NCBI RefSeq assembly: GCF_902706295.1
Contig: NZ_CACSJJ010000022.1
Span: 1-64,000 of the forward strand
DNA length: 64,000 nucleotides
Direction: 5' to 3'
From: Arthrobacter sp. 18067
Lineage (GTDB): Bacteria > Actinomycetota > Actinomycetes > Actinomycetales > Micrococcaceae
The translations under genes were made by a program, and so were the position numbers. The notes under the pieces are model-generated. The model saw only the letters and a program-made list of their open reading frames with translations, ran no database searches and had not been told where the DNA came from. Shown one piece after another: positions 52,225-60,556 of the stretch; the stretch's first letter is position 1, and each line of letters begins with the position of its first letter.

Positions 52225-52370
52225 GAATCAAGGTTGCCACGCCGCCCCACCCGGCGCCTAGCCGGAGTCCGACGGCGGCCCTTGGAGTCCGTCGTTAAGC
52301 CGCTGTTTTCATTGCCAACAATTTGATTCAAAGAATCCCGAACGGCAGGAATTGTTGTGCCGATTCATTA

Positions 52371-52389
52371 AGTGTGAGAGATTCACACT
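52371..52389 (+). promoter_or_regulatory. Inverted repeat upstream of the LysM transglycosylase gene
   Basis: The arms AGTGTGA (52371-52377) and TCACACT (52383-52389) are perfect around GAGAT. A further TCACAC follows at 52393-52398, 10 bp on. It may be an operator; no T run supports a terminator. Confidence 0.5.
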
Positions 52390-52408
52390 GATCACACTTG
52401 CACCATTG

Positions 52409-52453
52409 ATAACATCAGTAACATTGGCAACACTGACAACAGCGCGAACAATC
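52409..52453 (+). repeat. 9-bp-periodic AACA array
   Basis: AACA occurs at 52411, 52420, 52429, 52438 and 52447, always nine bases apart, in the untranslated region before the LysM gene. Neighbouring bases vary (GATAACATC, AGTAACATT, GGCAACACT, GACAACAGC, GCGAACAAT). It could be a binding array for a response regulator such as MtrA, which prefers direct TAACA-like repeats, but this is inference. Confidence 0.55.
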
Positions 52454-52483
52454 AACCCCGCTGTTGAGATGAGGACACTTTTC

Positions 52484-53824
52484 ATGACGACGCCCCGCTC
52501 GCCGAAACGAACCATGAGCATGCCGGTCATCGCGGCAACCACGGCTGCGCTTCCCGCCGTGGTTTTGTCCTCGCTTGCCCTGGCTCAGCCGTCCATGGCT
52601 TCACCGGCACCGCAACCCCGCAAAGTCCCCGCCACGCTCGCTGCGGCCATGAAAGCCCAGGCCGTCAAGACGGGAACCGTCATTCCCGCACAGGCCGTTG
52701 CTGCCACCTTGCCCTCCGCCTTGCGCCCTATGGCCCCCTCGGTTCCGGACACGTACACGATTGTCCGCGGCGATACCATCAGCGCCATCGCCCGCCGCTT
52801 CAACCTTGATACCAATGCGGTGCTCCAGCTGAACAAGCTCTCTGCCACCACCCTGATCTACCCGGGGCAGAGCATTAAACTCACAGGCACAGCGACGGCC
52901 ACACCCACACCCACGCAGCCGTCCGCTCCGGCAGCCCCAAGCGCCCCCAGCAACGCAATGGTTTACACGGTTGTATCCGGCGACACCCTTGGCGCCATTG
53001 CAGCCAAGCACGGCGTGCCGCTGTCCAGCATCTTCAGCTGGAACAACCTCAACGGGAGCTCCATCATTTATCCGGGGCAGAAGATCAAGGTCAGCGGTGG
53101 ATCCGCGCCCTCGACCCCCGCTACCCCGGCTCCAGCACCCGCACCCGCTCCGTTGGCCGCCACGGGCTCGTACACCATCAAGGCCGGTGACACCCTCAGT
53201 TCCATCGCTTCGCGACACGGGGTTTCCCTCAGTGCGCTGATGACAGCCAACAATGTCACGGCAACAACCGTCATCTACCCGGGCCAGAAGCTGACCATTC
53301 CCGGCGCCAGCCTGCAGCCTGCCGGCGACACCAAGCCTCTGGTGCCCAGCACGTTCCTGGGCTTCACCTACCCGCCCGCAGTTGTCAGCTCCGCCAACGA
53401 GAACAAGGCCTTGCTCAACGCTTCTCCGGTGCCAAGCCGCGCTGAAATGAAAAGCATTGTGGCCGACACCGCACGGCGCATGGGGGTCAGCCCGTCCTTG
53501 GCTCTGGCATTCGCCGAACAGGAATCCGGCTTTGACCAGCGGGCCGTTTCCCCCGCCAATGCCATCGGCACCATGCAAGTCATCCCGTCGTCCGGCCAGT
53601 GGGCCTCGGACCTGGTGGGCCGCAAGCTCAACCTTCTGGACCCTTACGACAACGCCACCGCGGGTGTGGCAATCATCCGCGCCCTCATTGCCACGAGCAA
53701 GGACCTGGACACCGCGATTGCCGGTTACTACCAGGGACAGTACTCCGTGAGCAAGTACGGCATGTACGACGACACCAAGCGTTACGTCGAATCGATCAAG
53801 GCCCGCCAGCGCACCTTCGGCTAG
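52484..53824 (+). CDS. Secreted lytic transglycosylase with three LysM domains
   Basis: A 446-residue wall hydrolase. A signal peptide (MPVIAATTAALPAVVLSSLALAQPSMA, cleaved near residue 40) is followed by three LysM peptidoglycan-binding modules: YTIVRGDTISAIARRF, YTVVSGDTLGAIAAKH and YTIKAGDTLSSIASRH, each ending in IYPGQ; Thr/Pro/Ala linkers join them. The C-terminal SLT domain has the catalytic glutamate in LALAFAEQESGFDQRAVSP, NAIGTMQVIPSSGQW and AGYYQGQYSVSKYGMY. ATG 52484 has GAGGA eight bases upstream. Expression may depend on the dyad and AACA array upstream. Confidence 0.92.
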   Translation: MTTPRSPKRTMSMPVIAATTAALPAVVLSSLALAQPSMASPAPQPRKVPATLAAAMKAQAVKTGTVIPAQAVAATLPSALRPMAPSVPDTYTIVRGDTISAIARRFNLDTNAVLQLNKLSATTLIYPGQSIKLTGTATATPTPTQPSAPAAPSAPSNAMVYTVVSGDTLGAIAAKHGVPLSSIFSWNNLNGSSIIYPGQKIKVSGGSAPSTPATPAPAPAPAPLAATGSYTIKAGDTLSSIASRHGVSLSALMTANNVTATTVIYPGQKLTIPGASLQPAGDTKPLVPSTFLGFTYPPAVVSSANENKALLNASPVPSRAEMKSIVADTARRMGVSPSLALAFAEQESGFDQRAVSPANAIGTMQVIPSSGQWASDLVGRKLNLLDPYDNATAGVAIIRALIATSKDLDTAIAGYYQGQYSVSKYGMYDDTKRYVESIKARQRTFG

Positions 53825-53844
53825 GTCTCGACAGCACCTCGGAG

Positions 53845-53875
53845 GGGGCTCGGATCCGATCTGGATTCGGGCCCC
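53845..53875 (+). terminator. Terminator-like hairpin after the LysM gene
   Basis: GGGGCTCGGATCC (53845-53857) pairs with GGATTCGGGCCCC (53863-53875) with two G-T wobbles, loop GATCT. Only TTCCC follows, so efficiency may be low; the kinase gene starts 24 bp later. Confidence 0.55.
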
Positions 53876-53898
53876 TTCCCTGCCTCGTTTAGGATCGT

Positions 53899-55965
53899 AT
53901 GGTGCAAGAACCAACGCAGGACCACCTCATTGGGACCATTGTGGACGGGCGCTACCTGGTCCGCTCCCGCCTCGCGAGGGGTGGAATGTCCACTGTTTAT
54001 CTGGCCACGGACCAGCGCCTGGAGCGCGACGTGGCCCTCAAAGTCCTGCACCCGCACCTGGCAAACGATCCCACGTTCCTGGAACGCCTGAGCCGCGAAG
54101 CCAAAGCCGCCGCAAGCCTGTCCCACCCGCATATTGTCGGGGTTCTGGACCAAGGCGAAGACGGCCACATCGCCTACCTGGTCATGGAGTACGTCAAGGG
54201 CCACACGTTGCGCGACACCCTCACCGAACAAGGTGCCCTGCCGCCCCGGCTGGCATTGGCACTCATAGATCCTGTCATCGAAGGCCTTGCTGCAGCGCAT
54301 GGCTCCGGGTTGATCCACCGCGACATCAAGCCGGAGAATGTCCTCATTGCTGACGACGGCCGCATCAAAGTAGGCGACTTCGGCTTGGCCAGGGCTGTCT
54401 CGGCCAACACCAGCACCGGGGCCTTGATTGGAACTGTGGCTTACCTTGCGCCGGAGCTGGTGCTGGGCCAACCTGCAGATGCCCGCAGCGATATCTACTC
54501 GGCCGGCATCATGCTTTACGAAATGTTGACGGGCAAGCAGCCCTACGCCGGCGACTCCCCCATCCAGGTGGCATACCAGCACGTCAATGCAGCGGTCGGA
54601 CGCCCCTCGGACGAAGCGCCCGGACTGGCCGAAGACCTGGATGAATTGGTCCAGTGGTGCACGGCAGCAGACGCCGAGAACAGGCCAGTGGACGGAACTG
54701 CCTTGCTGGCCGAACTCCGACACATCCGCACCACCCTGACGGACGAGCAGCTGGACCACCGTCAAGGCCCTGCGCCGGTCTCTCCCGCGGTCATGTCCCC
54801 AACCACACCCATGGCCAGCACGGCAGGCAACGCCACAGAGGCGCTGTCAACGACGGTGTCGCCCACCGAGTTCATCTCCCACCAAAGCAACCCCACCACC
54901 ATCATGGCGGCCGGTTCTGCAGCCCTTCAGCAGTCGAAGACAGCTACGACGGGTCCGGATGCCGATCAGGACCAGCGGCAGCCCGGTAAACGGGAACTGA
55001 AGCGCCTCGAACGGCAACAGACCAAAGACCGTGCACGCGCTGCAGCGACTCCGGTTCGCCCGCTCAGGGAGGGCAATCCCCGCCGCCGTGGCGTAATCTG
55101 GACCATCGTGATCATAGTCCTGGCAATGCTCGCGGCCTCCGCGGGTTGGTTCTTCGGCATGGGGCCCGGATCGCCAGGTACCGTACCCGACGTCAAGAAC
55201 AAGACGGTTGCGGAGGCTCAACAACTCCTCCGCACTGCCGGATTCCAGTCGGAGCCCCGCGACGTCTTCGACGACGACATCCTGGCCGGACTCGCCGTCG
55301 GAACCGAACCGGCGTCCGGCGCCGAAGTACGAAAGTTCCAGCCCATCACTGTCTTCGTCTCCAAGGGGGCCCAGCTTTTCGCGCTGCCCGGGCTGACCGG
55401 TGGCACCCTGGCTGAGGCCAAAACGGCCCTTAATGCCGCAGAAATGGCGCTTGGCAACGTTACGGAGGCTTTCGACGAAAAGGTACCCGCCGGCGTCGTG
55501 ATTTCCCAGGACCCTGCCAAGGGCACCGAGGTGCGGCACGGCACGCCTGTAGCCTTGGCGGTTTCAAAGGGTCCGCAGCCAATCCCTGTTCCCGACGTCC
55601 GTGGCATGTCCCAGGACGCTGCCGCCAAAGCCCTCCAGGACGTTGGGCTGAAAGCCGTGATCGCTCCGGAGACCGTCAACGATAAGACAGTCCCCAAGGG
55701 CGCCATCGTCTCCCAGGCCCCGCCCAACGGCACGCTCATCAAGGGCGAGTCCGTGACCCTGACCGTCTCCAAGGGACCCAAGATGGTCAAGGTTCCCAGC
55801 TTCATTGGCAAGCAAGCCAAGGAGGCAAGGCAGCAACTGGAAGCGCTGGGGTTCGAAGTAAAAGTAAACGAGATCCTGGGAGGTTTCTTCGGTACGGTCC
55901 GGGACCAGAATCCGGTGGACAAGGACGTGCCTGAGGGATCTGTAGTGACGCTGACGGTCGTTTAG
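53899..55965 (+). CDS. Ser/Thr protein kinase with four PASTA domains
   Basis: A 688-residue transmembrane kinase. The kinase domain has LARGGMSTVYLATDQRLERD, Lys48 (VALKVL), HRDIKPENVL with catalytic Asp142, KVGDFGLARAV, and an activation loop SANTSTGALIGTVAYLAPE with autophosphorylatable Thr. A juxtamembrane linker leads to one helix (VIWTIVIIVLAMLAASAGWF, about residues 395-415). Four PASTA repeats follow outside (starting VPDVKNKTVAEAQ, LPGLTGGTLAEAK, VPDVRGMSQDAAA, VPSFIGKQAKEAR), which sense wall fragments or lipid II. By location (Rv2175c and aroG beside it) it is the PknL equivalent. Confidence 0.95.
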   Translation: MVQEPTQDHLIGTIVDGRYLVRSRLARGGMSTVYLATDQRLERDVALKVLHPHLANDPTFLERLSREAKAAASLSHPHIVGVLDQGEDGHIAYLVMEYVKGHTLRDTLTEQGALPPRLALALIDPVIEGLAAAHGSGLIHRDIKPENVLIADDGRIKVGDFGLARAVSANTSTGALIGTVAYLAPELVLGQPADARSDIYSAGIMLYEMLTGKQPYAGDSPIQVAYQHVNAAVGRPSDEAPGLAEDLDELVQWCTAADAENRPVDGTALLAELRHIRTTLTDEQLDHRQGPAPVSPAVMSPTTPMASTAGNATEALSTTVSPTEFISHQSNPTTIMAAGSAALQQSKTATTGPDADQDQRQPGKRELKRLERQQTKDRARAAATPVRPLREGNPRRRGVIWTIVIIVLAMLAASAGWFFGMGPGSPGTVPDVKNKTVAEAQQLLRTAGFQSEPRDVFDDDILAGLAVGTEPASGAEVRKFQPITVFVSKGAQLFALPGLTGGTLAEAKTALNAAEMALGNVTEAFDEKVPAGVVISQDPAKGTEVRHGTPVALAVSKGPQPIPVPDVRGMSQDAAAKALQDVGLKAVIAPETVNDKTVPKGAIVSQAPPNGTLIKGESVTLTVSKGPKMVKVPSFIGKQAKEARQQLEALGFEVKVNEILGGFFGTVRDQNPVDKDVPEGSVVTLTVV

Positions 55966-55984
55966 CACTTCACAAGCAACGACG

Positions 55985-56016
55985 AAGGCGCGGCCCGGGA
56001 ATCCGGACCGCGCCTT
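55985..56016. terminator. Intrinsic terminator between convergent kinase and aroG genes
   Basis: AAGGCGCGGCCCGG (55985-55998) pairs with CCGGACCGCGCCTT (56003-56016) with one mismatch; loop GAAT. It serves the kinase gene and probably aroG. Confidence 0.83.
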
Positions 56017-56026
56017 TGTTGTGTCT

Positions 56027-57430
56027 CTAGCGCTTGGAGAGGGCTCCGGCCACCAGGAACGCCATTTCAAGGGACTGCATGTGGTTCAGGCGGGGATCGC
56101 ACACTGACTCGTAGCGGTCCAGGAAGGCGTCCTGGTCGATCGGATCGGCGCCGCCGAGGCACTCAGCGACGTCGTCACCGGTCATCTCGACGTGGAGGCC
56201 GCCAGGGACGGTACCCAGCGAGTGGTGGACCTCGAAGAAGCCACGGACCTCATCAATGACGTCGTCGAAGTTCCGGGTCTTGTAGCCGTTCGGCGACGTG
56301 ACGGTGTTCCCGTGCATGGGATCAGTCACCCACAGCACCTGTGCGCCCGAGGCCGTGACGCGCTCGACGACGGCCGGCAACTTTTCGCGGATGTTCTTGG
56401 CACCCATGCGGGTGATGAACGTCAGCCGGCCCGGTTCCCGGTTGGGATCCAGTTTGTCGATCAGTCGCAGGGCGTCATCGCCGCTGGTTGTGGGCCCGAG
56501 CTTGACGCCGATCGGGTTCCGCACGCGGGACAGGAAGTCCACGTGAGCGTGGTCCAGTTCACGGGTCCGCTCGCCGATCCACAGGAAATGCGAGGAAGTG
56601 TCGTAAGGCAGCCCGGTGCGTGAATCGATGCGTGTGAGGGCGCGTTCGTAGTCGAGCAGCAGTGCCTCGTGGCTGGCGAAGAATTCAACCCGCTTGAGGG
56701 CCTCGAAGTCGGCGCCGCATGACTCCATGAAACTGATGGCACGGTCAATGTCGCGTGCCAGCGATTCGTAGCGCGCGTGCGCCGGGTTCTCCGTGAAGCC
56801 CTTGTTCCACTGGTGAACGAGGCGAAGATCGGCAAAGCCGCCCTGGGTGAAGGCCCGGATAAGGTTCAGCGTGGAAGCGGACGTGTGGTAAGCCTGCAGC
56901 ATCCGGCCGGCGTCATGCGCGCGGGACTCGGGAGTGAAGTCGTAACCATTGACGATGTCGCCGCGGTAAGCGGGAAGCGTCACGCCGTCGCGGGTCTCAT
57001 CATTGGACGATCGGGGCTTGGCGAACTGTCCGGCCATGCGCCCCATCTTGATGACCGGCATAGCCGCACCGTAGGTAAGCACCACTGCCATCTGCAGGAT
57101 GGTCTTCACGCGGGCGCTGATCTTGTCCGCGGTGGCGGCCTCAAAGGTTTCGGCGCAGTCGCCACCCTGCAGCAGGAAGGCTTTACCTTGGGCCGCAGCA
57201 GCAAGCCGCTCACGAAGAACGTCCACTTCCCCGGCGAAAACCAGGGGCGGCACCACGGAAAGCTCCTTGACGGAAGCCTTGAAGACGTCGGCGTCCGACC
57301 ACGTGGGCTGCTGGGAAATCGGCAGGTCCCGCCAGGCATCGAGCCCGGGATAGTTCGCTGCCCCGCTCTGGGCGGTGCTGGCGAGGGGATCTGCTACGGA
57401 GGATGCGGTGTTCGCGGTTAGCTCAGTCAC
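56027..57430 (-). CDS. aroG: Class II 3-deoxy-7-phosphoheptulonate (DAHP) synthase
   Basis: DAHP synthase joins phosphoenolpyruvate and erythrose-4-phosphate, the first step of the shikimate pathway. The 467-residue class II (plant-like) enzyme has LQGGDCAETFEA with the metal cysteine, MGRMAGQFAKPRS, NPIGVKLGPTTSGDDALRLI, FITRMGAKNIREKLPAVVER, WVTDPMHGNTV and GLHVEMTGDDVAECLGG. GTG 57430 is the start. The mycobacterial homologue Rv2178c lies next to pknL in the same order. It lies 66 bp downstream of plsC on the same strand. Confidence 0.96.
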   Translation of the reverse strand: MTELTANTASSVADPLASTAQSGAANYPGLDAWRDLPISQQPTWSDADVFKASVKELSVVPPLVFAGEVDVLRERLAAAAQGKAFLLQGGDCAETFEAATADKISARVKTILQMAVVLTYGAAMPVIKMGRMAGQFAKPRSSNDETRDGVTLPAYRGDIVNGYDFTPESRAHDAGRMLQAYHTSASTLNLIRAFTQGGFADLRLVHQWNKGFTENPAHARYESLARDIDRAISFMESCGADFEALKRVEFFASHEALLLDYERALTRIDSRTGLPYDTSSHFLWIGERTRELDHAHVDFLSRVRNPIGVKLGPTTSGDDALRLIDKLDPNREPGRLTFITRMGAKNIREKLPAVVERVTASGAQVLWVTDPMHGNTVTSPNGYKTRNFDDVIDEVRGFFEVHHSLGTVPGGLHVEMTGDDVAECLGGADPIDQDAFLDRYESVCDPRLNHMQSLEMAFLVAGALSKR

Positions 57431-57496
57431 CCTTCAAGAGTAGTAGCCTCAGGCAGGGTTACGGGACTGGCAGCGTAACTGATGCTGCCGTTGGCG

Positions 57497-58288
57497 TCAC
57501 AGTTTCCGTGGTGATTCGTCGCCGTCGCTCCTGGGCTCATCCCTGTCGTCCGCGATGTCTTCGGTGGCGTCCTCGGCGACTTCGAGTTTGTGGACAGGTT
57601 CCGGGCCTTTACCGGCCAGTTGGGCCTTGACCACGGCGGCGTATTCATCGACATATTCCTGGCCGGAGAGGCGCATCAGTTCATACATGATTTCATCCGT
57701 CACGGCCCGCTGGATCAGTCGGTCATCCTCCATGCCGTAGTAGCGGCTGAAGTCCAGTGGTTGTCCGAAAATGATGCCGACCCGACGGATGCTCGGCAGC
57801 CGTTTGCCGATGGGCTGGACCTTCTCGGTCCCGATCATGGCCACGGGCACTACGGGCACACGTGTTTGCAGGGCCAGCCTGGCGACTCCCACTTTGCCGC
57901 GGTAGAGCCTGGCATCCGGACTGCGGGTACCTTCCGGATAGATTCCCAGCAGGCCCCCGGCAGTCAGGACGTCCTTGCCTGCCTGCAGTGACATCTCCGA
58001 CGCGGCCCCTCCGGAACGGTCCATGGGGAGTTGGTTGCTCAGCCTGAAGAACAGTGCTGTCAGCCGCCCCTTGAGTCCCTTTCCAGTGAAGTACTCGGAC
58101 TTGGCCAGGAAGATCACCGGCCGGTGCACCATGAGGGGTAGGAAGATGGAGTCCGAAAAGGACAAGTGGTTGGACGCCAGGATTGCAGCGCCACTTTCAG
58201 GAACGTTGTCCAAACCCTTGACCCAGGGCCGGAACAGGAGTTTGAGGATGGGACCCAGAAAGATCCTCTTCATGACCCAATAGAACAC
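57497..58288 (-). CDS. 1-acyl-sn-glycerol-3-phosphate acyltransferase (PlsC family)
   Basis: A 263-residue acyltransferase that probably makes phosphatidic acid. The HX4D motif is ILASNHLSFSDSIFLPLMVH, the glycerophosphate-binding motif GIYPEGTRSPDARLYRGKVG, and later VVPVAMIGTEKVQPIG and VGIIFGQPLDFSRYYG. A hydrophobic N-terminus (MKRIFLGPILKLLFRPW) suggests membrane association. The acidic, disordered C-terminus is not conserved. I chose GTG 58288 because GAGAGGA lies six bases upstream; the frame to 58585 overlaps the divergent hydrolase gene. Confidence 0.91.
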   Translation of the reverse strand: MFYWVMKRIFLGPILKLLFRPWVKGLDNVPESGAAILASNHLSFSDSIFLPLMVHRPVIFLAKSEYFTGKGLKGRLTALFFRLSNQLPMDRSGGAASEMSLQAGKDVLTAGGLLGIYPEGTRSPDARLYRGKVGVARLALQTRVPVVPVAMIGTEKVQPIGKRLPSIRRVGIIFGQPLDFSRYYGMEDDRLIQRAVTDEIMYELMRLSGQEYVDEYAAVVKAQLAGKGPEPVHKLEVAEDATEDIADDRDEPRSDGDESPRKL

Positions 58289-58388
58289 GCTTGTCCTCTC
58301 ACGGCCGACGGCTGACGTGCGTCCGGCAACCCGGCCGGCATTCAACAGCAACCCTACTCCAGTGAGAAATGTCCGGAAGAGTGACACG

Positions 58389-59186
58389 ATGGGACACATG
58401 ACGGAACGCCCTTCACCTGCTGCGCCGCTCGCATTCCACCATCCCGGGCATGGACCCAATGCCTCCACGGGCGTGGCGATCTGCCATGGGTTCACTGGCA
58501 GCCCGCTGAGTATGCTCCCTTGGGCCGAGTACTTGGCCGCCCAGGGATTTGCTGTTTCCGTACCTCTCCTCCCCGGCCACGGCACCAGTTGGCAGGATCT
58601 TGCAACGACGCGTTGGCAGGACTGGTACAGGACCTTCGAGCGGAGCTACCTGGACCTGGCCGCCCGGACTGAGAGCTGTTTTGTCGCAGGACTGTCCATG
58701 GGAGGTGCGCTGGCCCTTCGGGTAGCCTCACTGCACGATGTTCCCGGGCTGGTTCTGGTCAACCCGGGCCTTAGTTTCTATGACCGAAGGGTGAAGTATG
58801 TGGGCGCCCTCAAGTACGTCATGCGCACCACCACACCCATAGTGGAGGACACACCAGCCCCGGCCACCGCTGAGACCGGCGACTATTCCAAGACGCCCCT
58901 GAAATCGGTGCATGAACTGAAGAAGCTCTTCCGCTCGGCGACCCGTGGATTGCCCCGGGTGGAGGCTCCGGCTTTGGTGTTCAAGTCGTCAGTGGACGGT
59001 GTCATACCGCCAAGCTCCGTGGCAACCATCAGCAGGCACATCGCATCGTCCCGTTTGAAAGTCGTCACGCTTCCCCACAGCGGCCACGTTGCCACGCTTG
59101 ATGTTGACGCCCCCACCATTTTTGAACAATCAGCAGAGTTTTTCCGTCAGCACGCCAGCGACAGAGTAGCCTCAGAGTCATCATGA
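58389..59186 (+). CDS. Alpha/beta hydrolase, carboxylesterase/monoacylglycerol lipase-like (copy 1)
   Basis: A 265-residue alpha/beta hydrolase with the oxyanion motif CHGFTGSP, LPGHGTSWQD, the nucleophile elbow VAGLSMGGALAL (Ser103), the acid in VFKSSVDGVIPP and the catalytic histidine in LPHSGHVATLDVD. The family resembles EstA/thermostable monoacylglycerol lipase esterases. No signal peptide: cytosolic. ATG 58389 or ATG 58398 may be the start. A second paralogue follows with ATGA overlap. Its neighbour plsC diverges, and an acyl-CoA ligase is downstream, so a role in acylglycerol turnover is plausible but not shown. Confidence 0.86.
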   Translation: MGHMTERPSPAAPLAFHHPGHGPNASTGVAICHGFTGSPLSMLPWAEYLAAQGFAVSVPLLPGHGTSWQDLATTRWQDWYRTFERSYLDLAARTESCFVAGLSMGGALALRVASLHDVPGLVLVNPGLSFYDRRVKYVGALKYVMRTTTPIVEDTPAPATAETGDYSKTPLKSVHELKKLFRSATRGLPRVEAPALVFKSSVDGVIPPSSVATISRHIASSRLKVVTLPHSGHVATLDVDAPTIFEQSAEFFRQHASDRVASESS

Positions 59187-59986
59187 ACATGCTTCCGGAT
59201 TTCTCACCGTTCCACAGCAGCTGGAACGGAATCGGACCGCGCATTGGCGTCGTCATGTCCCACGGGTTTACGGGAAGCCCCCACAGCGTCAGGCCGTGGG
59301 CCGAGCACCTGGCAGCGGCTGGATATGCAGTCAGGCTGCCCTTGCTGCCAGGCCACGGTACCACCTGGCAGGACATGGCCACCCGTTCGTGGCGGGAATG
59401 GCACAGAGCAGTGGATGACGCCTACCTTGAGCTGGCCGCCGAGTGCGACTACGTCTTCACCACGGGCCTGTCCATGGGAGGCACGCTGGCGTTGCGGATC
59501 GCAGCTACGCGTCCTGTGGCCGGCACTATCGTCGTCAACCCAGGGCTGGTCCTTGATGATCCGCGCGCCGTCATCGTCGCAGCGCTCAAGTATGTGGTCA
59601 AAACAACTCCGGCGATTGCCAACGACATCCTCAAGCCGGACCAGGATGAGGGCGCCTACGCCCGCACACCTGTAGCGGCAGCACACGAACTGAAAAAGAT
59701 GTACAAGGACACTGCGGCGATCCTTCCGCGCATCAGCTCGCCCGTCCGCGTGTATAAGTCCACAGTGGACAATGTCATCTCGAATGCGAGCCTGGAGTTC
59801 CTGCGTTCCCGGGTGAGTGCACCCGTGGACATCAGCTACCTGCGCAACAGCTATCATGTGGCCACGCTCGACAACGACGCCCCGGAGATCTTCGCGGGCA
59901 CCGTGGAATTCATCCAAAAGACCGTTGCAGCCCTGGCCGGACACGGGCCTTCCTCCGAAAAGGACACAGCCCATGAACAGGCCTGA
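59183..59986 (+). CDS. Alpha/beta hydrolase, carboxylesterase/monoacylglycerol lipase-like (copy 2)
   Basis: A 267-residue paralogue of the preceding gene, start overlapping its stop as ATGA. Matching blocks are MSHGFTGSPHSVRPWAEHLA, LPLLPGHGTTWQDMATRSWR, FTTGLSMGGTLALRIA (Ser97), VYKSTVDNVIS and SYHVATLDNDAPEIFAGTVE. The copies are similar along the whole length, so they come from a tandem duplication, with the binding-pocket part (residues 110-190) most different. Translational coupling suggests co-expression. Substrate unknown. Confidence 0.87.
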   Translation: MNMLPDFSPFHSSWNGIGPRIGVVMSHGFTGSPHSVRPWAEHLAAAGYAVRLPLLPGHGTTWQDMATRSWREWHRAVDDAYLELAAECDYVFTTGLSMGGTLALRIAATRPVAGTIVVNPGLVLDDPRAVIVAALKYVVKTTPAIANDILKPDQDEGAYARTPVAAAHELKKMYKDTAAILPRISSPVRVYKSTVDNVISNASLEFLRSRVSAPVDISYLRNSYHVATLDNDAPEIFAGTVEFIQKTVAALAGHGPSSEKDTAHEQA

Positions 59987-60527
59987 TCCCAATTCTGCCG
60001 ATCAAAGCGCCAATAAGGACGACGACGCCGTGTGGCTGGACCTCGTGGCCCGGCTGGAAGCTACGCAGTCCTCCACGGCGGAGGAACCGCCGTCGTCCGA
60101 TCAAACGGAGCCAACGCCCGGCGAGGCCGGGCCGGCCCCGCGTGAATCCAGCAAGACCTTCCGGGATTTTGATCCCCTGGGATTGTCCATGCCACCCGCC
60201 GAAGCGGCGCCTGAAGCGGCAGCAGTTCCTGCCACTGCTGAAGCCGCGGGACGCCCTCTGGGACCACGTGACTTCGAGGTCGAGGACGACGACGCATTCG
60301 TTCCCGAGGAACCCCCAAGCCTTGCCGGTACCGAACCACTGACCATGCTGGCCTGGGTTGGCGCAGTCGGAGGACCCGTTGCGTTGCTCTTCACGGCGAT
60401 GTTCTGGCGGTCAGCGCCCCTCGCTGCGATACTCGGAATTGTTGCCGCCTTCGTGGCGTCCGTGGTGTTCCTCATCATGCGGCTTCCGCAGGAAAAGAAT
60501 GAGGACGACGACGGCGCCCGCATCTAA
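59973..60527 (+). CDS. Hypothetical two-helix membrane protein
   Basis: A 184-residue protein, start ATG 59973 with AAAAGGA upstream, overlapping the hydrolase stop by 14 bp. The first 120 residues are acidic and Pro/Ala/Glu-rich, likely disordered. Then come two membrane helices (MLAWVGAVGGPVALLFTAMF and LAAILGIVAAFVASVVFLIM) and a short acidic tail (EKNEDDDGARI). I do not recognise a family beyond similar Micrococcaceae hypotheticals. Its position suggests one operon with the two hydrolases. Confidence 0.8.
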   Translation: MNRPDPNSADQSANKDDDAVWLDLVARLEATQSSTAEEPPSSDQTEPTPGEAGPAPRESSKTFRDFDPLGLSMPPAEAAPEAAAVPATAEAAGRPLGPRDFEVEDDDAFVPEEPPSLAGTEPLTMLAWVGAVGGPVALLFTAMFWRSAPLAAILGIVAAFVASVVFLIMRLPQEKNEDDDGARI

Positions 60528-60556
60528 GTGCCGACGCCCATCTCAGTGGCAACAAC

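Noticed and set aside
52225..52483. A c-di-AMP (ydaO-type) riboswitch before the LysM gene
   Set aside because: Such riboswitches often precede wall hydrolase genes in actinobacteria, but I could not find the conserved core sequences here.
52601..53914. A 437-codon minus-strand open frame
   Set aside because: It is antisense to the LysM transglycosylase gene; its Gly/Arg-rich translation mirrors the LysM linkers.
57450..57480. GTTAC-n12-GTAAC inverted repeat before aroG as a regulator site
   Set aside because: The arms are only five bases and the spacing fits no operator I know; chance is likely.
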